This document shows positions 18,455 to 25,958 of a stretch of DNA of 64,000 nt, in pieces. The notes under the pieces were generated by a model. The model was not told the origin of the DNA. It searched no databases and was given only the letters and a program-made list of their open reading frames with translations. This DNA is from Kiloniellaceae bacterium (GTDB taxonomy: Bacteria; Pseudomonadota; Alphaproteobacteria; Kiloniellales; J153), in NCBI GenBank assembly GCA_021776115.1, contig JAJFGN010000085.1, positions 17,890-81,889 of the forward strand. Reading direction: 5' to 3'. A program made the position numbers and the translations under genes. Position 1 is the first letter of the stretch, and every line of letters begins with the position of its first letter.

Positions 18455-18772
18455 AAACAAGCGCCGGCGCTACCGAAAAAGCCGCGATTCCGGGGTCGAA
18501 TCGGCGCCTGCAATTGCATGAAAATATTCTCTCAACCTATTGATTTAGCTTTATAATAATCTTCTGAGAAAAGCGAGAAACAATATCAGAACTTGAAAAG
18601 TCACTTGCAACTTCCCATGACCTCCCTTAGTTTTATTCTAACTGGTTACACACGACCTTGGCGGTTCGCGCTGGTTTTTGCCTAGCCGAGTTACTCCCAA
18701 GACAAGTGGCACTCCAGTCTACAAGTGGCGCCGCATGGTGCGGCGCCGGTGAGCCCCTCGAAGGGAGATACT
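18455..18772 (+). promoter_or_regulatory. Intergenic and long 5' leader of the cold-shock gene
   Basis: This 318-base region contains no gene. An AT-rich part (18530-18600) probably holds the promoter. Near the coding start are a direct repeat ACAAGTGGC (18701-18709 and 18721-18729) and a perfect 9-base hairpin GGCGCCGCA-TGG-TGCGGCGCC at 18727-18747, ending about 25 bases before the ATG. A structured leader is typical of temperature-responsive csp mRNAs, but transcript start is not known here. Confidence 0.5.
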
Positions 18773-18982
18773 ATGGCTACCGGAACTGTTAAGTGGTTTA
18801 ACGCCGTCAAAGGCTACGGCTTTATTCAGCCGGACGACGGCAGCAAAGACGCCTTCGTCCACATTTCGGCGGTCGAGCGTGCCGGCCTGGATGGCCTGAA
18901 CGAAGGCCAGAAGGTGGAATTCGAGCTGGTGACCGGCCGCAACGGAAAGACGGCCGCGGAGAACCTGCAGATCGTCGACTAA
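18773..18982 (+). CDS. Cold-shock domain protein (CspA family)
   Basis: A 69-residue single-domain cold-shock protein that binds single-stranded RNA or DNA and melts RNA structure. RNP1 (KGYGFIQPD, about 13-21) and RNP2 (DAFVHISAV, about 26-34) are intact. The AAGGGAG ribosome binding site precedes the ATG at 18773 at normal spacing; an upstream in-frame ATG at 18725 lies within the hairpin and is not used by this family. A strong terminator follows at 19071. It is monocistronic. Whether it is cold-induced or constitutive cannot be read from the sequence, although the structured leader suggests post-transcriptional control. Confidence 0.95.
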   Translation: MATGTVKWFNAVKGYGFIQPDDGSKDAFVHISAVERAGLDGLNEGQKVEFELVTGRNGKTAAENLQIVD

Positions 18983-19070
18983 AACCAAGGGTAAGTGTCG
19001 TCCGGGGGCCGGCTTCCGTCGCAAGACGCAACCGATCGAACGGGCCCGTCTACCAGGACGGGGAATTTGG

Positions 19071-19098
19071 AAGGGAGCCATTTTTGGCTCCCTTTTTT
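19071..19098 (+). terminator. Rho-independent terminator after the cold-shock gene
   Basis: A perfect 10-base stem AAGGGAGCCA-TTTT-TGGCTCCCTT (19071-19094) is followed by TTTTC. Its A/T-flanked stem makes it functional in both directions, so it may also stop the convergent lipoprotein gene ending at 19148. Confidence 0.9.
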
Positions 19099-19147
19099 CT
19101 TTGGCCGCTGGGGGGCCGCGCCCAAAGAATATAAAGAGTCAGGCGAC

Positions 19148-19729
19148 CTAGAATAGATTGAAGGTGTCCGAGCCCCCTCGCCGCTCTGGCGAGTTGATCG
19201 GGAACAGGGCCTGCGACATCTGCGCGATCAGGTTCAGAAACGCCGGGTCTCTCGGCCCCAACGACCCGGCAACGCTGCCCTTGACCGAGGTGATAACGAC
19301 CTCGCGCGCGCATAAAGCGGCCTCGACCCGATCGGATTCCTTGGGCGTGCGGGCACGGGTTTCGGCCTTACCGCCGCACAAGGTATAAGCGCTCGTGCCC
19401 CGCACCGGGTTCATGGCGAAAACCACCCGGTAAGGCGAAGTGTAACCTTCGGGCGCTTGGGTGAAGAAGGGCACCTTTTGCCCGAAGTGAGACTTCGCGG
19501 CGGTCTCGACCACGGCGGCATCGAGTTCGCCCTTCGGGCCGGCGAAGGGGTTCCCGATCACTTCGGTCAGGATGCCGCCCTTGGCGGCCGAGTAGTTCAA
19601 GATATCCGGCGTGTACCCGGCGGAGGCACTGCCCGGCTGGACCGTCGAGGTCCCGGCGCAGCCCGCCACCAACGTCAGAGCCGCCAAAGCGAGCGTCAGG
19701 GAACCGGCAACGCGCAAATTCTCGGTCAT
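19148..19729 (-). CDS. Hypothetical lipoprotein
   Basis: A 193-residue predicted lipoprotein with a signal peptide and lipobox LVAGC (Cys about 24). The mature part begins with a Ser/Gly/Thr-rich linker and has one conserved-looking globular region (NPVRGTSAYTLCGG ... LCAREVVITSVKGSVAGSLG). I do not recognise a family. Two cysteines (about residues 120 and 140) could form a disulfide. The ATG at 19729 gives a standard signal; an in-frame upstream start at 19789 would add a non-signal extension. It is divergent from the HCCA-isomerase-like gene and ends near the cold-shock terminator. Function is unknown. Confidence 0.65.
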   Translation of the reverse strand: MTENLRVAGSLTLALAALTLVAGCAGTSTVQPGSASAGYTPDILNYSAAKGGILTEVIGNPFAGPKGELDAAVVETAAKSHFGQKVPFFTQAPEGYTSPYRVVFAMNPVRGTSAYTLCGGKAETRARTPKESDRVEAALCAREVVITSVKGSVAGSLGPRDPAFLNLIAQMSQALFPINSPERRGGSDTFNLF

Positions 19730-19915
19730 GACGAAAATCCTCAAGAGACAATATTTCGATAGGTTGTATGCTAGAAATCGGGTCGGCATCCCCGAATGTC
19801 CAGGTCCGTAAGCCCCGGCCGCGCGATTTGCCCAAACGCCGGACCTGCCGCCTTTCTAAGTCGGGCGCGCCGGTTTAGCCTAGCGGCGAAATTCACCGAC
19901 TTAGGAAGCTCCACC

Positions 19916-20512
19916 ATGGCCAAAATCATCGACTATTATCTCTCCCTCAACTCGCCCTGGGCCTATATGGGCGGCCCCCGGCTGGCGGAGATCGCGAAAC
20001 GGCGCGGGGCCGAGGTTCGGGTCAAGCCGGTTAGCCTGGGCGAGATCTTCCCCAAAACCGGCGGCCTGCCCTTGCCCAAGCGCGCGCCGGCGCGGCAAGC
20101 CTACCGCCTGGTCGAGCTGAAGCGCTGGAGCCGGTTTCTCGACCTGCCGCTCAACCTGCAACCGGCGTTCTTTCCGGCCGCCGAAGACCTGGCCGCCGGA
20201 TGCGTGATCGCGGCGGGGCAAACGGGCGGCGATGCCCTGCGCCTGACCCTGGCCATCTCGCACGCGGTTTGGGCCGAGGATCGAAACATCGCCGACGAGG
20301 CCACGCTCAGCGAGATCGCACAGGCCAGCGGTCACGACGCCAAGGCCCTGCTCGCCAAGGCGCGCGAGCCCGGCACTGCGGAGACCTACAAGGCCCAAAC
20401 CGAAGAAGCTCTAACGCGCGGCGTCTTCGGCGCCCCCAGCTATGTCTACCGCGACGAATTGTTCTGGGGTCAAGACCGCCTGGAATTCCTGGACCGCGCC
20501 TTGGCGGGATAG
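19916..20512 (+). CDS. 2-hydroxychromene-2-carboxylate isomerase-like protein (DsbA/GST-kappa fold)
   Basis: A 198-residue cytoplasmic protein of the DsbA-like thioredoxin superfamily. The active-site serine is expected at Ser13 in YLSLNSPWAYMGG, replacing the CxxC of DsbA, and the cis-Pro loop is GVFGAPSYVY near residue 165, as in HCCA isomerases. The characterised members work with glutathione in naphthalene degradation, but most homologs outside such operons have an unknown substrate. No aromatic-degradation genes are near, so a general glutathione-dependent isomerase or transferase role is the safer reading. ATG 19916 begins the family's N-terminal strand. A GC-rich hairpin and T-run follow at 20513-20546. 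Confidence 0.85.
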   Translation: MAKIIDYYLSLNSPWAYMGGPRLAEIAKRRGAEVRVKPVSLGEIFPKTGGLPLPKRAPARQAYRLVELKRWSRFLDLPLNLQPAFFPAAEDLAAGCVIAAGQTGGDALRLTLAISHAVWAEDRNIADEATLSEIAQASGHDAKALLAKAREPGTAETYKAQTEEALTRGVFGAPSYVYRDELFWGQDRLEFLDRALAG

Positions 20513-20546
20513 CGCGGGCGGCTCGGGGCGGCGCGCCTTTTTTTTT
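20513..20546 (+). terminator. Probable terminator after the HCCA-isomerase-like gene
   Basis: A GC-rich segment able to fold (GCGCG ... CGCGC) is followed directly by nine Ts at 20538-20546. The stem is short and imperfect, so confidence is moderate. Confidence 0.5.
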
Positions 20547-20682
20547 AGGCCCGCCGGTTCGAGGTTCTGAACCTCCGCTCTTTTGCGGACTATGCCTGCC
20601 TTACGCCCAACCGCCGATATAGGCGCAGGGTCACCGGCACCTCCGATCGTGACCGGTACCGGAAAAGCGTTCGTGCAACATG

Positions 20683-21174
20683 TTATGACGTTGCGTTCCG
20701 CCTCTCTTGCGCTTGCTTCATGCGCTCCATATGAACAATGAGCGTATCGATCGTATCTTTGAGTAAATCGAGTTCATCGACGGATAAGTCGTCGAGTTGT
20801 TCAAGGTTGTATTCAATCGTTTCGATGATTTGCTTGGCTGGACGTTGCAAGGGTCGCATGAAATAGGCGGTAATGGTTGCGACGATTGTTCCAAAAAAGA
20901 GCATCGATCCCAAGATGATCCATATACCGCCGATGATCTGCGAAACGCCAGAACGGGGTGTGTCCGCTATGCCGGCGGTAGAAAATGCGGCTATCCCCCA
21001 GTACAGAGCATGTCCATAAGAAGTTATGGTCGCGTTTTCCATTCTGCGCTCAGCGAAGTACAGACCCGCAGCAAAAATTAGCCATAGAACGACTAAAAGA
21101 ATGATCATCCTCAGGAAGGGAGTCTGAGTGACGATGTCTCTAACAAATTTCTTGAACCTGGGATTGCGAGTCAC
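20683..21174 (-). CDS. Two-helix potassium-channel-like protein with altered selectivity filter
   Basis: A 163-residue inner-membrane protein with the two-helix pore (Ion_trans_2) layout: helix 1 about 22-42, pore loop 55-72, helix 2 about 78-103, then a cytoplasmic coiled tail (110-150) rich in Leu, Glu and Asp. Where KcsA-type channels have TVGYGD, this protein has TAGIAD (66-71) in WGIAAFSTAGIADTP. The length lacks room for an RCK domain. It may be a divergent cation channel, a non-selective pore or an accessory subunit. It is reverse-strand and alone; its upstream region contains the antiporter relic. Channel activity is inference from topology. Confidence 0.7.
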   Translation of the reverse strand: MTRNPRFKKFVRDIVTQTPFLRMIILLVVLWLIFAAGLYFAERRMENATITSYGHALYWGIAAFSTAGIADTPRSGVSQIIGGIWIILGSMLFFGTIVATITAYFMRPLQRPAKQIIETIEYNLEQLDDLSVDELDLLKDTIDTLIVHMERMKQAQERRNATS

Positions 21175-21843
21175 ATGTCACCCCCTCGGTGCAACTCCAA
21201 CGTATATGGATATCCGGTACGAGGAGCAATTTTACTCGAATAACAGTCCGTACAAACCTCAAGTTTCTATTGTCCGTCACGAGTCTGCAATTGGCTAGGA
21301 AGCAAAGTTCGGCACTGTGCGGCATGACAGTCGCCTTGAGGCGACAGGCCGACATTGAAGTCAATTTTGTGCTTTGAGGGCATCGAGTTTCAAGACGGGG
21401 AAATTTCCGCATGCGAAGATATCTTGGTCGCTGACTCGATACCTTGCCAACCCGTTAGGCTAGAGCGTCTTCCCGTGAATGCGCTCGATACGGCTGCGGT
21501 GCTGGTTTCCTCGGCGCTGATCGCCCTCGACGCCGTTATCCCGGGGTTCGGAGTCGCTTTCGCTGGTAACGCCGATACCGCCGCGTTGCGTACTTGATAC
21601 ATTTCGTGATCTCCCGGCGGTCGACCTATCGGTTTGGGTAGGATTCTGGAGCAGCCTTGTCACCTGTTCCGGCGTGTGCCCATGCCGGCGTCCCGGACGG
21701 CGAACCCGCGTCATTCCGCGCCGCGCTCGACACTCTTGGGTGGTAATATTTGATTAACCCGGGTCAGGCAATTATACGCGCAAATACTACTTCGACGTGT
21801 CGAAGCCGCGCGAACGATCGCGGCCGTGGCGTATGGAGATCTC
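21175..21843. other. Gene-poor region holding an antiporter relic and a small palindrome
   Basis: This 669-base gap between the channel and diguanylate cyclase genes has no intact gene. It contains the in-frame-deleted antiporter fragment at 21475-21557. It also has a small inverted repeat CTTCGAC-GT-GTCGAAG at 21790-21805, about 40 bases upstream of the cyclase start, which could be an operator. The remainder shows no recognisable coding similarity. Confidence 0.55.
21475..21557 (+). pseudogene. Truncated relic of the Na+/H+ antiporter N-terminus
   Basis: The translation reads VNALDTAAVLV followed by SSALIALDAVIPGFGV. The intact antiporter at 23338 reads VNALDIAATLV, then 29 more residues, then SLALIALDAVFPGFGV. 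The relic is 83 bases against 170 in the intact gene (23338-23507), a difference of 87 bases or exactly 29 codons, so it is an internal in-frame deletion. The upstream sequence is also shared: AACCCGTTA lies at 21449-21457 and at 23185-23193. After the match the fragment runs into unrelated codons and stops, so no functional product is expected. It is best read as the remnant of a tandem or dispersed duplication. Confidence 0.7.
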
Positions 21844-23004
21844 ATGATCGAGTTTCTTGAGCAGACGCTGGTCGAGCAGCTGAACATCACCGATCACGAG
21901 ATTGAGTACCGCAAGCATCTCTTTGATTTCACCGAAGCGGACGTGGCGCGCCTCCTCGCGTGGCGCGACTACATGGTAGGTCGAGCCGAGGAATTGGTCG
22001 CGAAGTTCTACGCCCGTCAGGTCGAGAAGGTCGAGGTCGCAACGGTCATAGGCGATGCGGAAACTTTGAAGCGCCTGCACGTAACCTTCCATCAATATTT
22101 GCTGGAGCTGTTTGACGGCGTCTACGACAAGAACTACGTGGACAAACGGCTGCGGATCGGCAAGGTCCACCGACGCATAGGGGTTACACCGAAGCTCTAC
22201 ATGTCGTCCATGCGGCTGATGCAAAATCTCGTCGACGACGCCATCGACGAAGCCAAGGACCACGGCCGCAACCCTGAAGCGATCGCGGCGGTGAAGGACT
22301 CGGTCCACAAGATCATGCTGTTCGACGCACAGTTCATCTTCGATGCCTATATCGACTGCTTCCTGCTCGACGTGGACGCCGCCAAAAAAGAAGTCGAAGC
22401 CTACGCCAACAGCCTGGAAATCCGGATGGCCGGGCAGACCCGGCAGTTGCGCGAGATATCGGTCAAGGACGACCTGACCGGGCTCTACAATCACCGGGCA
22501 CTCACCGATTTTCTTCCCCGCGAGATCGCCGTCGCCAAGCGCTACGAACTGCCGCTCAGCGTGATCTACTTCGATCTCAACAAATTCAAAAAAATCAACG
22601 ATGAGCGCGGACACAATGCCGGCGATGAGATCCTGACACGGGTCGGCAACGTCGTCACCGATACGATCCGGCAGATCGACTTTCCCTGCCGCTATGGCGG
22701 CGACGAGTTTTGCATCGTCCTGCCGCGCACCGACATCGCCGGCGCCAAAACCGTTAGCGCGCGGATGATCGAGCGCAGCCGCGATTTCTTCGACGACACT
22801 ATCTCGTACTCAATCGGCATCGTTCAGAACGGGCCGGAGAACCACTGCGACCTGGATGCGCTTCTCAGAAAGGCCGACGACCTAATGTATTTGGCGAAAC
22901 AGAAGTCAAGAATCCCGCCAGGCTCCCATGTGCGCACCGAGCCACAGCTACCAAGTGGCTTGCCGGCTCGCGTGTCCGGCGAAGCGGCAAGCCTCGACGT
23001 TTAA
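21844..23004 (+). CDS. Globin-coupled-sensor diguanylate cyclase (GGDEF)
   Basis: A 386-residue cytoplasmic protein that should make cyclic di-GMP in response to a haem-bound gas. Residues about 20-170 resemble the globin domain of DosC/HemAT-type sensors, with the probable proximal histidine His109 in GKVHRRIGVTPKLYMSSM. A short helical linker (175-205) leads to the GGDEF domain (about 207-370). The active site GGDEF (285-289) is intact and the inhibitory I-site RxxD (RQID, 276-279) lies exactly 5 residues upstream, so product inhibition is expected. ATG 21844 follows GGAG at good spacing and is preferred to the GTG at 21826. No partner gene is adjacent. Oxygen is the likely ligand, by family knowledge. 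Confidence 0.82.
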   Translation: MIEFLEQTLVEQLNITDHEIEYRKHLFDFTEADVARLLAWRDYMVGRAEELVAKFYARQVEKVEVATVIGDAETLKRLHVTFHQYLLELFDGVYDKNYVDKRLRIGKVHRRIGVTPKLYMSSMRLMQNLVDDAIDEAKDHGRNPEAIAAVKDSVHKIMLFDAQFIFDAYIDCFLLDVDAAKKEVEAYANSLEIRMAGQTRQLREISVKDDLTGLYNHRALTDFLPREIAVAKRYELPLSVIYFDLNKFKKINDERGHNAGDEILTRVGNVVTDTIRQIDFPCRYGGDEFCIVLPRTDIAGAKTVSARMIERSRDFFDDTISYSIGIVQNGPENHCDLDALLRKADDLMYLAKQKSRIPPGSHVRTEPQLPSGLPARVSGEAASLDV

Positions 23005-23337
23005 GGGCGCAGTATCACGAGTGCATCCCCTCTCGGTTCGGTGTAACCTGTCTCGCGCCATCTCCGCTTGCGCCCGGACAACGTTTCCGTCAACCGATGT
23101 TTATCCAGATCGATATTGCCCGTTCGGACAGACGTTCCGATACCCCGGAACAACGCGACAACTTCGCCGGCCCGATATTTTGCTAACCCGTTATACTAGT
23201 GAGCCGATGAATCGAGCATCGCGGCCCGGCTTTCATACTTCGGCAAGCTCAGCATGAGGGCCTCACCCTGAGCCTGTCGAAGGGCAAAACCCGAGCCGGT
23301 TCGGCGGCGCACTGGTACTAGGCAGGAGTATTTCTTT
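23005..23337. other. Intergenic region upstream of the antiporter gene, with palindromic repeat
   Basis: A 333-base gap with no gene. It includes the sequence TTGCTAACCCGTTATACTAGTG (23180-23201), shared in part with the relic upstream of the channel gene and possibly the antiporter promoter, and the dispersed palindrome at 23238-23283 between that element and the start codon. The rest shows nothing recognisable. Confidence 0.5.
23238..23283. repeat. Dispersed palindromic repeat (CTTCGACAAGCTCAG type)
   Basis: The arms CTTCGGCAAGCTCAGCATGAGG (23238-23259) and CCTCACCCTGAGCCTGTCGAAG (23262-23283) are complementary over 22 bases with 4 mismatches. Sequences of this type are common intergenic palindromes in alphaproteobacterial genomes. 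It separates the putative antiporter promoter from the coding sequence. Confidence 0.7.
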
Positions 23338-24588
23338 GTGAATGCGCTTGATATCGCCGCAACGCTGGTTTGCTTGGCAGCCGCTTTCGGTGTCCTCAAT
23401 CACTTTTTTCTGCGCCTGCCCTCGTCCATTGGGCTGGTGGTAATCGCGCTCGCCAGTTCCCTGGCGCTGATCGCGCTCGACGCGGTCTTCCCAGGTTTCG
23501 GTGTCGCCGAAATGGTGCGGCGTCAGATCCTTGAGATCGACTTTTCCGACGCGTTGCTCAAGGGCATGCTCGGCTTCTTGCTGTTCGCGGGCGCGCTGCA
23601 TGTCGATTTCGAGGCGCTGCGCGATCAGAAGTGGACGGTGGCCTTGATGGCCAGCATGGGCGTGCTGATTTCCACAGCGATCGTGGCCTCCGGGTTTTAT
23701 TTTCTGGCCGGCGTCCCGATTCTGATCGCCGTGGTGTTCGGGGCCTTGATCTCGCCCACGGACCCGGTTGCCGTCCTAGGTCTGCTGAAGGACGTGAAGG
23801 TCCCCAAATCCCTGGAGGCCAAGATTGCCGGCGAGTCACTGTTCAACGACGGGGTTGCCTATGTCGTGTTTCTGATCGCCACCGCGGTCGCGTTTCGCGC
23901 GCCGGGCGATGCGCCCATGGGCATCGCCGAGGCCGGCCAGCTTTTTGTCGTCGAGGCCGGCGGCGGGGCGGTTCTCGGTGGGGTCGCCGGTTGGCTGGTG
24001 TTTCAGGTCATGCGGCGCATTGACGACTATGCCCTGGAGGTCCTGCTGACATTGGCGCTGGTGATGGGCACCTACGCGCTGGCGACGGCGGTGCATATCA
24101 GCGGGCCGATCGCGGTCGTCGTCTCCGGTTTGTTGATCGGTCACACCGGCGTCAAGCTGGGTATGAGCGCGGAGACCCGCCGCTATGTCGATTCGTTCTG
24201 GCGGCTTATCGACGAGATTTTGAATTCGGTTCTGTTTCTGCTCATCGGTTTGGAGATCTTGGCGCTGACGTTCGACACGCGCCATATCCTGCTCGGTTTG
24301 GCAAGCATTCCCTTGGTGATCGCGGCCCGCTTCATGGCGGTCGGCTTACCGATCAGAGTCATGGGCCTGAAGCGCAGCTTCACCCGTGGCGCCATTCCGA
24401 TCATGACCTGGGGCGGTTTGCGCGGCGGAATATCCGTCGCCCTGGTGCTATCGCTTCCGGCGGGCGAGTATAAACCCTTGCTGCTAACCGCGACCTACGT
24501 GATCGTCATCTTTTCGATTATCGTACAAGGCCTGACAATGCAACGCGTTGTCCGGCGTTACGTGCCGAAGGAGACTCACACCCTTTGA
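23338..24588 (+). CDS. Sodium/proton antiporter, CPA1 (NhaP) family
   Basis: A 416-residue inner-membrane protein with about 12 transmembrane segments that exchanges H+ for Na+ or K+. The CPA1 core is clear: ISPTDPVAVLGLL (Thr-Asp-Pro at 141-143) and GESLFNDGVAYVVF with the essential Asn170-Asp171 pair. The C-terminal MTWGGLRGGISVALVLSLP motif is also typical. No long cytoplasmic tail is present, unlike larger NhaP2/KefC-type proteins. The start is GTG at 23338; an ATG is not available without losing the first helix. The TGA overlaps the TTG of the methyltransferase gene, so the two are coupled. Ion preference cannot be told from sequence. Confidence 0.9.
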   Translation: MNALDIAATLVCLAAAFGVLNHFFLRLPSSIGLVVIALASSLALIALDAVFPGFGVAEMVRRQILEIDFSDALLKGMLGFLLFAGALHVDFEALRDQKWTVALMASMGVLISTAIVASGFYFLAGVPILIAVVFGALISPTDPVAVLGLLKDVKVPKSLEAKIAGESLFNDGVAYVVFLIATAVAFRAPGDAPMGIAEAGQLFVVEAGGGAVLGGVAGWLVFQVMRRIDDYALEVLLTLALVMGTYALATAVHISGPIAVVVSGLLIGHTGVKLGMSAETRRYVDSFWRLIDEILNSVLFLLIGLEILALTFDTRHILLGLASIPLVIAARFMAVGLPIRVMGLKRSFTRGAIPIMTWGGLRGGISVALVLSLPAGEYKPLLLTATYVIVIFSIIVQGLTMQRVVRRYVPKETHTL

Positions 24589-25415
24589 GCAGCTTCGAGA
24601 AATACGACGAAACCAGCCGCCACTACGACGCCACGCGCCAAGCCGTCGGCAGCGAGATCATCCTTGGCTGCCTGGCACGGCACGAGAAGCCGGTGAGCGC
24701 GTTGCGCGTGCTCGACGCCGGCTGCGGCACCGGCGCGTATTCGGCCGCCCTCGTCGCGCGTGTCGGGCGGATGGATGCACTCGATCTAAGCCCAGGCATG
24801 CTTGCCCAGGCCCGCGCCAAGCTGGCCCAGCAGGAGACCGCCGGCCGAATCGGCTTCCACGAGGGCGCGATCACCGCGTTGCCCTTCGAAGACGGATCGT
24901 TTGACGCCGTCACCATCAATCAGGTGGTCCACCATCTGGGCGACGCTGGGGAGGACTTCGTACGCCTGCGCCAGACCGTGGGTGAGTTCGCCCGGGTGCT
25001 GCGTCCCGGTGGCATCCTGGTGTTCAACCACTGCTCGCAGGAGCAGTTGCGCGACGCCTATTGGTATTACCGGCTCGCGCCGCGCGCGCAGGCTAAGGTG
25101 CTGCGCAACTTCGCGCCCATCGAGACCTTGCAGGTAATTTTCGAGCACGCCGGTTTCGCCCCTCGCGGTGCCTTCGTGCCCTTGGATGCGGTCTGCCAGG
25201 GCGCCGCCTATTTCGATGGGCGCGGCCCCTTGGACAAGGCCTGGCGCGACGGCGATTCCTTTTGGGCCCTGGTCGACGCGCAAGAGCTCGCGGCCGCCCA
25301 GGCTCAGGTGCGCGCGCACGACGATGCCGGGGATTTAGACGCCTTCGTCGAGACCCACGACGCCCGCAGGCCCTCGATCGGCCAGATCACGTTTCTTTGC
25401 GCGGTGCGCGGTTAG
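24585..25415 (+). CDS. Class I SAM-dependent methyltransferase
   Basis: A 276-residue cytoplasmic Rossmann-fold methyltransferase. Motif I (LRVLDAGCGTGAYSAALVARV) binds S-adenosylmethionine; a VTINQVVHHL stretch and LRPGGILVFNHCS match motifs II and III in UbiE/COQ5-like enzymes. The methyl acceptor is unknown. The start is TTG at 24585, overlapping the antiporter stop codon by 4 bases, with GAAGGAG about 10 bases upstream inside the antiporter gene. It is therefore translationally coupled to the antiporter, although a functional link is not obvious. A lipid or small-molecule methyltransferase is most likely. Confidence 0.82.
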   Translation: MSSFEKYDETSRHYDATRQAVGSEIILGCLARHEKPVSALRVLDAGCGTGAYSAALVARVGRMDALDLSPGMLAQARAKLAQQETAGRIGFHEGAITALPFEDGSFDAVTINQVVHHLGDAGEDFVRLRQTVGEFARVLRPGGILVFNHCSQEQLRDAYWYYRLAPRAQAKVLRNFAPIETLQVIFEHAGFAPRGAFVPLDAVCQGAAYFDGRGPLDKAWRDGDSFWALVDAQELAAAQAQVRAHDDAGDLDAFVETHDARRPSIGQITFLCAVRG

Positions 25416-25440
25416 GTGACCTTAGCAGGCCGGATCACAC

Positions 25441-25947
25441 CTAGCGCCCGAAATGGCGCTTGTCGAGTTGTGTCAGCCCAGCGTCCGTCACCGTGAGAAC
25501 GTAGAGGTCGCCATAGGTGTTAGGCGGCGGGCCCTCGCCGCCGAGGCGGCGGAAGATGTTGCCCAGGTTGGTGGTATTGCCGACCCACAGCACCGTTTGG
25601 CCCGGATGCTCGCCAACCATCCTCTCCGGCACATCGTCGATCTCGATGACCGTAACTTCGATGCCCCTTTGCTCGGCCAGGGGCCGAACGGTATCGAGGT
25701 TACGCACCCGGTTCGGGCTGTAGATCGCGGCGATGTCGAGGTCGGCAACCGCGGCCGGCAAAGCCGCGGCCCGTACCCGCCCATCCTCGTGTAGCTCGTC
25801 CGACATATGAAGGCGTTCGGCATGACGGATCAAGATCACGGTCGTTGTGGTGCCCGAAGGCGAATTCACGCCGGTGGCGCAACCCATGAGCAGCGCCGGA
25901 ACGAGCAAGACAAAACCAAGCAGGAAGTATCGGGTCAGCCGGATCAC
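25441..25947 (-). CDS. Histidine phosphatase family lipoprotein
   Basis: A 168-residue member of the phosphoglycerate-mutase-like superfamily. The catalytic motif appears as LIRHAER (RHA rather than RHG), as in other envelope members. The N-terminus is a signal peptide with lipobox LLMGC. I place the start at GTG 25945-25947 because a perfect AAGGAGGT (25952-25959) lies 5 bases upstream; an ATG at 25962 overlaps the dehydratase stop codon (ATGA) and would also work, putting the Shine-Dalgarno inside codons 2-4. Substrate is unknown; the short length (no large cap domain) suggests a simple phosphatase or a pseudo-enzyme. It is coupled to the upstream dehydratase. Confidence 0.75.
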   Translation of the reverse strand: MIRLTRYFLLGFVLLVPALLMGCATGVNSPSGTTTTVILIRHAERLHMSDELHEDGRVRAAALPAAVADLDIAAIYSPNRVRNLDTVRPLAEQRGIEVTVIEIDDVPERMVGEHPGQTVLWVGNTTNLGNIFRRLGGEGPPPNTYGDLYVLTVTDAGLTQLDKRHFGR

Positions 25948-25958
25948 AGTTACCTCCT

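Noticed and set aside
18476..18530. tRNA-like GGGTCGAATC sequence
   Set aside because: No T-stem pairing, no acceptor or anticodon stem, and no CCA context.
21790..21805. Small palindrome CTTCGAC-GT-GTCGAAG as a named operator
   Set aside because: Only 7-base arms; no known consensus matches, so it is only noted as a possible operator.
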